Assembly: GCA_963650135.1 (NCBI GenBank)
Contig: CAVJLG010000061.1
Span: 1 to 64,000, forward strand
Length of the DNA stretch: 64,000 bases
Reading direction: 5' to 3'
Origin: HGM13006 sp963650135
Lineage (GTDB): Bacteria > Bacillota > Clostridia > Oscillospirales > Oscillospiraceae
Below the pieces are notes generated by a model. It worked only from the letters and a program-made list of their open reading frames with translations. It made no database searches and was not told the origin of the DNA. A program made the translations under genes and the position numbers. Numbering within the stretch: position 1 is the stretch's first letter; the number at the start of each line of letters is the position of its first letter. Positions 24,041 through 33,227 of this stretch are shown in pieces.

Positions 24041-25750
24041 ATGAAAAAACTAATGTCTCTCGTATTGACAGCGGCACTGACTGCTGCGCTGTTTAGCGGC
24101 TGTGGAGGAACGGGATCAACCGCAGAGCCTTCGTCTGCTGCGCCTGCGGCCACTGAGGCGGCGGAAACCTCTGCTGCGGCGCCGGAACAGACCACGGCGA
24201 GTCTGCCCGAGGCCGAGGCATCCGAGGCAGAAAGCACACAGGGGAATATTTTCCCGGTGCAGGATGACGTGACGGTTAGCATGTTTACCTCCGTCAACTC
24301 TGCAATCGCGCCCTATGTGGATGCTGAGCACTATGACCAGATCAGCGTTCTGCGGGGCTGGTCGGACTATACCGGCGTAAAGCTGGATGTTACGGCCGTT
24401 ACTTCCGAGCTGGCAAAAGAGCAGTTTGCACTGCTGGCCGCCAGTAACTCCGTGCCGGATATTATTGTGCAGGGTGGCGCATGGTATCCCGGCGGCGCTT
24501 CCGCTGGCGTAAAGGACGAAGTGTTCCTGAACATGGCGGATTATAAGGAGTATATGCCCAACTATCTGGCTGCTGTTGAGAAGTATGGCTTTACCTCCAA
24601 CGTTATGACCGACGATGAGATCTCTGCATTCTGGCAGATTAACGTCAACAATCTCCCCTTTGCCGGTATTGTGACAAGAGGCGATTTGCTGGACGAGCTT
24701 GGCATGAACTATCAGGATATCAAGACCTTTGACGATTGGGATGAGATGCTGCGCGGCATGAAGGGAAAAGACGGCGTGATCGCGCCTCTGGCTTTGAGTG
24801 TCATCGGCGATATGGGCACCGGCAATGTGCTCAGCGGCGGCTATGGCATTTCTGCTGTATTCCAGAACGGCTCCTATGTCAACCTGCCACTGTATGTGGT
24901 GGACGGCAAGGTGCAGTTCGGTTTCCTTACCGAGCAGTATGACAAATATGTAAAGACCATTTCTACCTGGTATAAGGACGGCCTGATTAACGACCATATC
25001 CTCAGCATGGAGGGCGGCCCCTACTGTGAGGAATATGTCCTGCGCGGCGAAAACGCAGTCTTCACCACCATGCTTGCAAATGCATCTTACTATGCCGAGC
25101 AGCTGGGCGGCGACGCTTACTATGTTGCACTGCATATGCCCGTAGAGAATGAGGGCGATACCTATCACTTCAGCGACAGCGAGCCGGTTACCCTGGAGTC
25201 CGGCGTATGGAACGTGTCCTATAACTGCGAGAATCCTGAGCTGGTCATCCAGATGATCGATTGGCTCTACACTGAGGACGGCAGCCGCCTGGCCAGCTAC
25301 GGCATCGAAGGCGAGGCCTATGAGTTTGACAGCGACGGCAACATTGTCCTGACCGATCTGATTACCAACAACCCCGATCTGAGCGCATCCAGCGCAATGA
25401 TCCTGTATGCCGGCGACCTGATCCCCTCTTTGAAGGATGCATCCCGGCTGCTGAGCACCTATGAGCCCGACGTTATCGAGGCTCTGGAGTATGTCCAGAC
25501 CCAGGATGCCGACGGCGCATACAACATGCCCTCCGGCCTGTCCTCTACCTTCACCGAAGAAGAGCAGGAAATCTATTCGACCTATTCTCCGGACCTGCTG
25601 ACCTATATGTCTGAGCATGCCCTGGCCTTCCTGATGGGCGAAGAGGATATTGCAAACCTGCCTGCATTCAAGCAGACCATTCAGGATATGCATATTCAGG
25701 ATATCATCGACGTATATCAGGCTGCTTACGACAGAATGATGGCCCAGTAA
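24041..25750 (+). CDS. Extracellular solute-binding lipoprotein
   Basis: This 569-residue lipoprotein precursor has MKKLMSLVLTAAL then lipobox LFSGC (Cys near 22), a low-complexity Ala/Glu/Ser linker and a family-1-type binding domain (AASNSVPDIIVQGGAWYPGG; NCENPELVIQMIDWLYTEDG). The ATG at 24041 follows GGGGAG. It converges on an AraC regulator gene and lies next to the operon of a beta-helix protein, a peptidase and an amidohydrolase, which may process its ligand. No permease is encoded nearby. Confidence 0.9.
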   Translation: MKKLMSLVLTAALTAALFSGCGGTGSTAEPSSAAPAATEAAETSAAAPEQTTASLPEAEASEAESTQGNIFPVQDDVTVSMFTSVNSAIAPYVDAEHYDQISVLRGWSDYTGVKLDVTAVTSELAKEQFALLAASNSVPDIIVQGGAWYPGGASAGVKDEVFLNMADYKEYMPNYLAAVEKYGFTSNVMTDDEISAFWQINVNNLPFAGIVTRGDLLDELGMNYQDIKTFDDWDEMLRGMKGKDGVIAPLALSVIGDMGTGNVLSGGYGISAVFQNGSYVNLPLYVVDGKVQFGFLTEQYDKYVKTISTWYKDGLINDHILSMEGGPYCEEYVLRGENAVFTTMLANASYYAEQLGGDAYYVALHMPVENEGDTYHFSDSEPVTLESGVWNVSYNCENPELVIQMIDWLYTEDGSRLASYGIEGEAYEFDSDGNIVLTDLITNNPDLSASSAMILYAGDLIPSLKDASRLLSTYEPDVIEALEYVQTQDADGAYNMPSGLSSTFTEEEQEIYSTYSPDLLTYMSEHALAFLMGEEDIANLPAFKQTIQDMHIQDIIDVYQAAYDRMMAQ

Positions 25751-25795
25751 GGCGAAAACCGGGCACGCCTGAATGAAATCATAGGATGAAATAAG

Positions 25796-25838
25796 AAAAG
25801 CCCGAAAAACAAGACCAATCCTGTTTTTCGGGCCTTTT
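25796..25838. terminator. Bidirectional terminator
   Basis: A stem of about 16 bp (AAAAG-CCCGAAAAACA with TGTTTTTCGGG-CCTTTT) and a 10-base loop separate the converging binding-protein and AraC genes. Confidence 0.85.
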
Positions 25839-25850
25839 CATAGCCGAATG

Positions 25851-26903
25851 CTATTGCCGCTGACGGTATTCCGCCGGGGTAACGCCATATTTCCCCTGAA
25901 AGAGCTTATAAAAGTAGGAAATGTTGTTATACCCCACCTGATGTGCAATGTTGGTAATGGAGCACTCTGTGTTTTTCAGCAGCAGCGCGGCCTTTTTCAG
26001 GCGCGTATATTGCAGAATGCTGGTGAAGGTAAGGCCGGTGTTGTCCTTGATGATTTTGCTGAGATAGCTGGGGTGGAAGTGGAAGGTGGCCGCAATGTTT
26101 TCCAGGGTGGCAGTGTCACAGTGATTGTCGATATAGATCATAATATCGGAGAGCTTGTGACTGCCCAGCTGGAGATAGTGCTGGGCGTCCCGATGGTCCA
26201 TATGAAGCCGCAGAAGCTGAATCATCAGCGCGGAGATGTAATTGTTAATCATGGTTCGCCATAGGGGCATCTGATTGGCATGCTCAATGATTGCCATGGC
26301 GAAGACGTATTTTACATCCATGTTGTCGGAGGTATCAAACTCCAGCATGGGCTCAGAGGTACTGTCTGTATAGAAGGACTGGGTCAGAAAGTCGGAAAAG
26401 AGGATGTTCTGGTCAAACTGCTTGAGCAATATATCCTCCAGATAGTTCCGGGAGATCAGACAGTTCAGCAGCTGAGCGCTGCTGTCGCAGGGGCTGATCT
26501 GCTTGCTGATGTTCACATTAAACATATAGCACTTTCCGGTGGTCAGTGTCAGCTGGCGATTCTTCATCTCACAGTGAAAGCTGCCCCGATAGACATAGAT
26601 AATGTGAATGAGGTCCAGAGGATTGCGCCAGTCCTTTTGACAGTGGAGCATGATATCCGAATAGGGCGAAAGCCGCGATTTATTGAAGGAATCGGACTGG
26701 AGCTGCGCCAATACCCGATCCGTCTCCGGCAGCTTGGCGATGTCCAGCCATTTTTGCAGAAACGGCTTGGATTCGGCGTTGGCGTTGAGGCGATTGAGTG
26801 CGTCCAATGAGCCGGTTTCCCGATAGACATTGAAGGCATCCTCCACGGCGGACAGCTGGGTGATGCAGTAGTCGATATAGCCAAATTCATAATTCGAGGG
26901 CAT
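25851..26903 (-). CDS. AraC-family transcriptional regulator
   Basis: This protein of about 350 residues has an N-terminal region with cupin-like strands and a C-terminal AraC double helix-turn-helix (TLENIAATFHFHPSYLSKII and SITNIAHQVGYNNISYFYKLF, ending KYGVTPAEYRQ). It is transcribed divergently from the beta-helix/peptidase/amidohydrolase operon and probably activates it. Two start codons (26909, 26903) are possible; 26903 has the better distance to AAAGGA. The ligand is unknown. Confidence 0.88.
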   Translation of the reverse strand: MPSNYEFGYIDYCITQLSAVEDAFNVYRETGSLDALNRLNANAESKPFLQKWLDIAKLPETDRVLAQLQSDSFNKSRLSPYSDIMLHCQKDWRNPLDLIHIIYVYRGSFHCEMKNRQLTLTTGKCYMFNVNISKQISPCDSSAQLLNCLISRNYLEDILLKQFDQNILFSDFLTQSFYTDSTSEPMLEFDTSDNMDVKYVFAMAIIEHANQMPLWRTMINNYISALMIQLLRLHMDHRDAQHYLQLGSHKLSDIMIYIDNHCDTATLENIAATFHFHPSYLSKIIKDNTGLTFTSILQYTRLKKAALLLKNTECSITNIAHQVGYNNISYFYKLFQGKYGVTPAEYRQRQ

Positions 26904-26969
26904 AAGCATGTTCCTTTCCAAAACGGTGGAGCAATCAACGAATGATACAATCAAGAGAGGCAGGTTTTG

Positions 26970-29492
26970 ATGGATATGACGACAGCAAAATTGGAATTTG
27001 ACGAAGAAGTACAGAAGCTGTACAAGCGCCACGACGGCGGCGAGGATACACCGAAAGGTGTCCTTAAAGCTTCATTATACCCGGATTATTCAGAAATTCA
27101 AGAGAAAGAAGCGGCGGCGCTGCTGGTAACCCTGGATATTTACCGTGGAATCCCGGTGGAAGACAAATTTATCTTCGGCGGCGACCGGAAATTGGCCAAA
27201 AGCGCATTCATTCGGATGCTGATGGCAGCCTGCGGCGGATACAAAAAGGATATTTTTGCAGTAGAGCGGATCGAAGAAGGCATCACCGTTGCCGAGGCCA
27301 AAGCGATGACCGCAGAAAAGCTCGGCGGTCAGGGGGCGCAGGCGCTCCAGCGGTTTGACAGTCAGGAGCCCTTGACCCGGGAAATTGCAGTCCGGCTGCT
27401 GGCTGCTGCCATTCATGCCTCTGACGGCACGGGAGAGATTCCGTATCTATATTATGTAGACCAAGAACAGTCTATGGACCATCTGCGGCTGCCGGAAAAG
27501 GTATTTGTGGCAGGACCGGACGGCTATTTGGTGACGCTGACGGTGGACGGGGTATTCCAGCCCATTACCGGCGGCTGGGATTATTCCGGCGATGTACGGC
27601 TGAGCCTGTCGCCCAGATACGAGCTGTATCGCTATCTGGCGCCCTGGGGCAAGTTCTTCGGAGGCGGCGAGGATACGCGGCCCATTGGCCCCAACTGGTG
27701 GAACGACTGGGGCGAGCCCTATCGCACGGCGCTTTATATCGAGGACGGAAAAAAAGTCCCCGAGCGGAGCATCGATGCGGCTTGGCACCAGGATGAGCAG
27801 GGAATTTTCCTGCGCTCGGACGGTTCGCCCACCAATCGCTATGGCAGCAACGACTTTAACGGCATCATTGTAAACGGCAAGATCCCCGGCTCGAAGTATG
27901 AAATCGACCACTTGAAGGTCCGCTTTGACGGCAACAGCCGCGACGATTTCCAGGGCATGGGCGCAGCACTTTTGATGGTAGGCGACGCCATGGAAACCAC
28001 GGTGGATCATGCGGATATCAAGAACCACGGCACCGTTCGTTCGGCAATGGTAGTGGGCGGCAGTGCCAAGGTGCTGGTGAAAAACAGCCGCTTCCAGGCA
28101 ACCGACGGCACCTTTGAAAAGGAATTCCGCACCGGCTACGATACCGTCACCGGGGATATGCGAATGGCCCCAAAGCAGGGCGGCTTTGAAGGAAACTGCC
28201 GCTGCACCAACCTGCTGGATAAGGGCGTGGTGACCTATTATAACAGCCAGATCTTGGCGGAAAAGTGGGGCGTACTGTCCACCGATAATAACGAGGGCGC
28301 ATATTCTGCGGTGGTCAATAGCTTCATCGGCATCACCGGCGGCCTGAATCCCAAGGTGGATACCTCCTCGGAGCAGGCGGCCAGAGAAACGCTGGCGGCG
28401 ATTCCGTTCCAGAGCATTTATGGCGATTTGGACCGGGAAATCCCCAACGATGGCCATTCCTTCCGGCATCCGGCGGGCTATGGTACCTATTCCATCGGCA
28501 ATACTACGGTGAAGTTTGCGGGCAGCACGGTTTCTTCGGTGGATTTCAGCGCCGTTTGTGCCAATGATGCGGCAAGCGTCATTTATTGCGCCAGCACGCC
28601 GGAGAATCTCCAGGGCGAGTTCGGTCTGGAAGGGCTGCCGGTGGAAGAGAAGAACACGGTGGTCTATTGCAACAAAACGGGATTACAGCTCCACCGTGGC
28701 AACGGCAAGGGCTTGGCACTGGTGAAGGATCACACCCTGTTCCACTGCGGCGCGATGTGTGTGGCCATTAAGAGCTCCGGCGCAGAGAATTTCCATGCGG
28801 ACAACGCTACACTGATTTCCGAAATGGGCGTTATTCTGCAAATGATGGACGAGGATGATGTGAATGCGCCGATTTATACCGCACCGGAATCTCCCACGTC
28901 GGAAGACCGTGCTGCGGCCTGGAAGCTGATTCGGGATGGTGCGCTGGACATTTTCCATGTGCGCAAGGAATGGGATTCCACGGCGAAGTTCTCCAATATG
29001 ACCGTCAATGGCGATACCTATAACTCCTGCGGCTATACCGGCCTGGTAACCCTGGAGGACATTGCGGAGGCCGCAAAGGCCGAGAACCCCTTCCCGGGTC
29101 CGGCAAGAATGGGCGGCTCCAGATTCCACAGTGAAAATGCAAGAAATCTGGGCGTTACCCTGGAAAACTGCACCTATAACGGCGCAATTTCCACTGCGGA
29201 GTCCTACCACTTCGACGAGGAAACCGGCGAGGTGATGACCCAGGTGCCCAGAGAGAAATGGTACTGCCTGGTGGTGGTAAAGAGCGAAGTAAAGCCGGTG
29301 TATCAGGCGGGCATTATCCTGAATATGCAGCAGGGTTCCGTGTGGAATGTGCCGAAGACCTGCTTTATCTCTTCGCTGACGGTGGACGAGAGCTCTGTTA
29401 TCCATGGGCGCGTCTTTGTGGACGATGTATTGGTACAGCCGGTACCTGGCGTGACCTATACGGGCATGATCCGGGTAGAACCGGGTGCATAA
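26970..29492 (+). CDS. Large right-handed beta-helix protein with SLH-like N-terminus
   Basis: This 840-residue protein is of unknown function. The middle and C-terminal parts (about 290-780) show the short-strand, Gly/Asn-rich pattern of parallel beta-helices (VDHADIKNHGTVRSAMVVGG, VVNSFIGITGG). The first 160 residues hold two stretches that resemble degenerate S-layer homology repeats (LDIYRGIPVEDKFIFGGDRK then FIRMLMAACG; FDSQEPLTREIAVRLLAAAI). There is no signal peptide, so export is doubtful by the usual route. The ATG at 26970 follows GAGAGG; a TTG directly before it is less likely. It heads the operon with an S9 peptidase and an amidohydrolase. Confidence 0.6.
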   Translation: MDMTTAKLEFDEEVQKLYKRHDGGEDTPKGVLKASLYPDYSEIQEKEAAALLVTLDIYRGIPVEDKFIFGGDRKLAKSAFIRMLMAACGGYKKDIFAVERIEEGITVAEAKAMTAEKLGGQGAQALQRFDSQEPLTREIAVRLLAAAIHASDGTGEIPYLYYVDQEQSMDHLRLPEKVFVAGPDGYLVTLTVDGVFQPITGGWDYSGDVRLSLSPRYELYRYLAPWGKFFGGGEDTRPIGPNWWNDWGEPYRTALYIEDGKKVPERSIDAAWHQDEQGIFLRSDGSPTNRYGSNDFNGIIVNGKIPGSKYEIDHLKVRFDGNSRDDFQGMGAALLMVGDAMETTVDHADIKNHGTVRSAMVVGGSAKVLVKNSRFQATDGTFEKEFRTGYDTVTGDMRMAPKQGGFEGNCRCTNLLDKGVVTYYNSQILAEKWGVLSTDNNEGAYSAVVNSFIGITGGLNPKVDTSSEQAARETLAAIPFQSIYGDLDREIPNDGHSFRHPAGYGTYSIGNTTVKFAGSTVSSVDFSAVCANDAASVIYCASTPENLQGEFGLEGLPVEEKNTVVYCNKTGLQLHRGNGKGLALVKDHTLFHCGAMCVAIKSSGAENFHADNATLISEMGVILQMMDEDDVNAPIYTAPESPTSEDRAAAWKLIRDGALDIFHVRKEWDSTAKFSNMTVNGDTYNSCGYTGLVTLEDIAEAAKAENPFPGPARMGGSRFHSENARNLGVTLENCTYNGAISTAESYHFDEETGEVMTQVPREKWYCLVVVKSEVKPVYQAGIILNMQQGSVWNVPKTCFISSLTVDESSVIHGRVFVDDVLVQPVPGVTYTGMIRVEPGA

Positions 29493-29529
29493 GCGGCAGC
29501 AATTCTGCCCTGAGAAAGGAATATGTGAT

Positions 29530-31512
29530 ATGCAACCGATTAAACTAAGGGACCTGCTGGACTTTGCGGCAGTGTCTTCTCCCACCTGCGCGCCCACCGG
29601 CGACGGCTATACCTGGGTGAAGCATCAGCCGGATCTGGCGAATAACACCTATACCCACGAGCTGTATCTGTCGGTTGGCGGCAGCACCCTACAGCTTTCC
29701 GATGCCATGCCGGGCGAGCCCTATTGGCTGGACGGCGAGACGTTTCTTTACACGGCCAAAGCCGGGGCGGGACGGGGCGCGACCATCATGCGGTATTATA
29801 CGGCAACAAAGCAGGCGGAGCTTGCGCTCCAGTTGCCTTTCCATGGCCAGATTGTTGCGGTGCTTCCGGACGGTAACTATTTGGTGCAGGCAACCGTTAA
29901 TGTGGTCGAGCAGCGCCGGGTGAGCGGATTGCAGGGCCCGGCCCTGGAGGCAGAGTGGAAGGCTATTGAGCGGGAAAACGACATGGTTTGGGTTCTGGAC
30001 GAGTTCCCATATTGGCAGAACGGCCAGGGGCTCATCAATAAGCTGCGCACAGGGCTATATCTTGCCGACACCCAAGGGAAGGTGCAGCGGATTACCGAAG
30101 AGATGTTCCAGGTGGATCAGGCGGTTTATGATGCGGCCCGGAATCGGGTATACTTTGCCGGGGCGACCTATGGCAACCGGAAGCAGTATTGGGACGGCGT
30201 ATTTGTCTATGATGTGGAAACACAGGAGACGCGCTGCCTGATTCCTCAGGGGCGCTATGAAATCGGCTCCTTTGCTATGGCAGACGGGCGCATCATTCTA
30301 ACGGTCTGCCGTCAGGATCAGGGGAAGACCCTGGCCCAGATGCACGATCTCTATGCCATGGATATGGAGACTGGCGCGCTGACTCTGCTCCATAGCGGCG
30401 GGCTGTCCTTTGGCGACGCGATTGGAACGGATGTTACCCATGGCGGCGGATGCCAGTTTGTAGCCCGGGAGGACGCGGTGTACTTCCTGTGCTGCGTGGA
30501 AGAACATACGGAGCTGATGCGGTATCCCTATCATGGGGAGCCGGAGACGCTGCTGAAGGTATATGGCGCCATCAACTCTTTTGCCATGGGAGCGGATCAG
30601 ATCATCCTGGCAGCGGTGATGGACATGCGTCCCTCTGAGCTGTATCGGCTGGACCGGAACGGAACGCTGACTCCGCTGACGGCGTACAACAGCGCCTATT
30701 GTGAATCCCACAAAATTATATGGCCTGAGGAAATTCGATTTGTCAACAGCGAGGGCAATGAGATCCACGGACTGGTATTGCTGCCGCCGAATTTTGATAA
30801 AAAGGGCAGCTATCCGGCAATTTTGGACATCCATGGCGGGCCTCGGGCGGCCTATGGCACGGTGTTCTATCATGAAATGCAGTATTGGGCCAACGAGGGC
30901 TATGTGGTGATGTTCTGCAACCCCACGGGCAGCCTGGGCCGGGGACAGTATTTTGGCGATGTGTGCGGCAAAACCGGCATGATCGACTACGAGGATATTA
31001 TGACCTTTGTGGACGAGGTGCTGAAGGCCTATCCCCAGATTGACGAAAAGCGCTTGGGCGTAACCGGCGGAAGCTATGGCGGCTTTATGACCAACTGGAT
31101 CATTGGGCATACGGGCCGGTTTGCGGCGGCGGCGTCCCAGCGGTCCACGTCCAATAACATCTCCAACGAGGCCACCACCGGAAACGGCAGCCTGTTTACA
31201 GAGAGCTGCCTACAGGCCGGGCAGCAGCGAAGCGACGAACTCCTGTGGGAACAGTCCCCTCTGAAATTTGCCGAGCAGGCTACCACACCCACGCTGTTTA
31301 TTGCGGCGCTGGAGGATTACTGCTGCTATCATGTGGAGTCGCTGCAAATGTACACGGCGCTTAATCGTATTGGCGTAGACACAAAGGTTTGCCTGTTCCG
31401 CCATGAGAACCACGGCCTGTCCCGTACCGGACGACCGGAAGCACGGATTCGCAGATTGCAGGAGATTACCGGCTGGATGGACCGGTACCTGAAGGAGGGA
31501 GCAGAGCAATGA
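29530..31512 (+). CDS. S9 family peptidase (prolyl oligopeptidase type)
   Basis: This 660-residue serine peptidase has an N-terminal beta-propeller (about 1-400) and a C-terminal alpha/beta hydrolase domain. That domain carries the nucleophile motif GGSYGGFM, an Asp in AALEDYCCYHVES and His in RHENHGLSRTGRP. It has no signal peptide, so it should act on short peptides or acylated compounds in the cytoplasm. The ATG at 29530 follows AAAGGA. It overlaps the next gene by 4 bases (ATGA), showing tight translational coupling with the amidohydrolase. Confidence 0.92.
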   Translation: MQPIKLRDLLDFAAVSSPTCAPTGDGYTWVKHQPDLANNTYTHELYLSVGGSTLQLSDAMPGEPYWLDGETFLYTAKAGAGRGATIMRYYTATKQAELALQLPFHGQIVAVLPDGNYLVQATVNVVEQRRVSGLQGPALEAEWKAIERENDMVWVLDEFPYWQNGQGLINKLRTGLYLADTQGKVQRITEEMFQVDQAVYDAARNRVYFAGATYGNRKQYWDGVFVYDVETQETRCLIPQGRYEIGSFAMADGRIILTVCRQDQGKTLAQMHDLYAMDMETGALTLLHSGGLSFGDAIGTDVTHGGGCQFVAREDAVYFLCCVEEHTELMRYPYHGEPETLLKVYGAINSFAMGADQIILAAVMDMRPSELYRLDRNGTLTPLTAYNSAYCESHKIIWPEEIRFVNSEGNEIHGLVLLPPNFDKKGSYPAILDIHGGPRAAYGTVFYHEMQYWANEGYVVMFCNPTGSLGRGQYFGDVCGKTGMIDYEDIMTFVDEVLKAYPQIDEKRLGVTGGSYGGFMTNWIIGHTGRFAAAASQRSTSNNISNEATTGNGSLFTESCLQAGQQRSDELLWEQSPLKFAEQATTPTLFIAALEDYCCYHVESLQMYTALNRIGVDTKVCLFRHENHGLSRTGRPEARIRRLQEITGWMDRYLKEGAEQ

Positions 31513-32780
31513 AAACACTGATTCAGCATGTCAATGTATTTAACGGCTATGACGCCAAGCTGGACGAAATGGCGAATATCGTGGTTGAGGATGGCTTTGT
31601 TACGGAGATCCTCCACGGTGCGGTGGAAACCCATGGCTTTGACCAGGTGATTGACGGCGATGGCCACACGGCAATGCCCGGCATGATGGATGCTCACACC
31701 CATCTGGGCCTGTGCGTTACGGATGAAGAGATGTCGCAGATGCGGATCGACGAGCTGGCAATTCGCTCTACCATCTATGCCAAATCCATGCTGGAGCGGG
31801 GATTTACCTCGGTCCGAGATGCCGGCGGTATGGTGGTGGGCCTCAAGAGCGAAATTGACCGGGGCACCATCATCGGGCCGAAGATTTTCCCCTCCCATGC
31901 CTGCATTTCTCAGACCTGCGGCCATGCGGACGAGCGCATGAGCCGGGCGGATGTGCGGCTGGGGGACGGCAGCTATACGGCAATGGCCATGCGCAACGGC
32001 GGCATGGTGATTGCAGACGGTGTCCCGGAGGTGATGCGGGCAGTTCGCCAGCAGCTCTTCCTGGGAGCCTCTCAGATCAAAATTATGGCGGGCGGCGGCC
32101 TGGCCTCGAAGTTCGACAATTTCTATACCACCCAGTATACCTTTGAAGAGGTCAAGGCGGCAGTGGACTGCGCTTCGGACTATGGCACCTATGTAATGGC
32201 CCATATCTATACGCCGGAGTGCATGCAGCGGGCGGCCAAGGCGGGCGTTCGAAGCTTTGAGCATGCCACACTGATGGACGAGGAAACCGCAAAGCTGGTC
32301 AAGGACAGCGGCATTTGGGTCTGCCCGGGGCCGCAGTTTGCAGGCAACGAGCCCCATAAAAACGGGCCCCCGCCGAAAATCACCGGGCGGGAGGTTCCGC
32401 GCCATGTGATTCTAAACGGCGAGCAGCAGCTGACGGATTTGATTAACAAGTATGACATTCCCATTGTCTATGGCACCGATGCATCCCGTCCCCTGGCAAC
32501 GGTGGAGTTCCGGCAGCATGATGATATCCGGAAGTTTAAGCGTCGGTTTGGCAGCCTGAAAACCATCCGCGCCATGACCGGCAATACCTACGAGCTGGGC
32601 AAGCTATGCACCTATCAGCATCCCTATCCCGATGGCAAGCTGGGGATACTGGAGGCCGGGTCCTATGCGGATCTGCTGCTGGTGAAGGGAAATCCCGTAG
32701 AAGATGTGGAGATTCTGGCGGAACAGAGCAACATTCAGCTGGTGATGAAGGACGGCATGGTGTATAAAAATACCCTGTAA
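31509..32780 (+). CDS. Amidohydrolase (imidazolonepropionase-like)
   Basis: This 423-residue metal hydrolase has the HxH motif DAHTHLG (about 60), Lys in SQIKIMAGGG, His residues in MAHIYTPE and SFEHATLMDEE, and Asp in VYGTDASRPL. It is related to the enzyme encoded at 6818-7993 but lacks its Pro/Met-rich insert. Peptidase and amidohydrolase pairs of this type often degrade dipeptides or N-acyl amino acids. It is the last gene of its operon, followed by a strong terminator. Confidence 0.9.
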   Translation: MKTLIQHVNVFNGYDAKLDEMANIVVEDGFVTEILHGAVETHGFDQVIDGDGHTAMPGMMDAHTHLGLCVTDEEMSQMRIDELAIRSTIYAKSMLERGFTSVRDAGGMVVGLKSEIDRGTIIGPKIFPSHACISQTCGHADERMSRADVRLGDGSYTAMAMRNGGMVIADGVPEVMRAVRQQLFLGASQIKIMAGGGLASKFDNFYTTQYTFEEVKAAVDCASDYGTYVMAHIYTPECMQRAAKAGVRSFEHATLMDEETAKLVKDSGIWVCPGPQFAGNEPHKNGPPPKITGREVPRHVILNGEQQLTDLINKYDIPIVYGTDASRPLATVEFRQHDDIRKFKRRFGSLKTIRAMTGNTYELGKLCTYQHPYPDGKLGILEAGSYADLLLVKGNPVEDVEILAEQSNIQLVMKDGMVYKNTL

Positions 32781-32823
32781 TTCGCTGCCAAATCCAAGTT
32801 TGGAATCCCCCATAACATAGAAG

Positions 32824-32869
32824 AGCGCCCCTCCTGATTTCGCTGCATGAAATCAGAAGGGGCGCTTTT
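32824..32869. terminator. Bidirectional terminator
   Basis: An approximately 18-bp stem (32824-32841 with 32849-32866, one mismatch) is followed by TTTT on the plus strand, between the amidohydrolase gene and the minus-strand YgbA-like gene. Confidence 0.85.
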
Positions 32870-32885
32870 GTGATAAAAAACGAAA

Positions 32886-33227
32886 TTATTTTGCTGCTTC
32901 CAGCCGCTTCTTTTCGCGCTTTGTTTCCACCACATGGCGAATGGCGGCGACGGGATGGTAGAAGATCATTCTGGGGCCGGAGAACCGCATTACCACCCGA
33001 ATCTTCTCACGCATCTCCGGCTGATAGCAGTGTACCCGGCAGTTGGAGCAGAAGGTTTTCGTCTCCATAAAGGGGCAGCGGTCTGAGCGGGCACAGGCAT
33101 AGCGGCTCAGCTCTGCACAGTCCGGGCAAAGGGCACCCTTGGTGTGGTGCGTGCGGCGGCAGTAGAGGGCGATCATTTGGGATACCATCTGCTTTTCCCG
33201 CTGGCGCTTATCCTGAACGTCCTTCAT
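32886..33227 (-). CDS. YgbA-like nitrous-oxide-stimulated promoter family protein
   Basis: This 113-residue Cys-rich basic protein has the family pattern YCRRTHH, CPDCAELSRYA, CPFMETKTFCSNCRVHCY and the ending MRFSGPRMIFYHP. Eight or more Cys residues suggest an Fe-S or zinc site. E. coli YgbA is induced by nitrosative stress; the role is unclear. The gene's start overlaps the stop of the upstream ABC transporter gene by one base (TGATG), so it belongs to that operon. Confidence 0.88.
   Translation of the reverse strand: MKDVQDKRQREKQMVSQMIALYCRRTHHTKGALCPDCAELSRYACARSDRCPFMETKTFCSNCRVHCYQPEMREKIRVVMRFSGPRMIFYHPVAAIRHVVETKREKKRLEAAK

Noticed and set aside
24116..25693. 525-codon minus-strand frame opposite the second lipoprotein gene
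   Set aside because: It is a mirror of the GC-rich third positions of the real gene; no start signal or domain.
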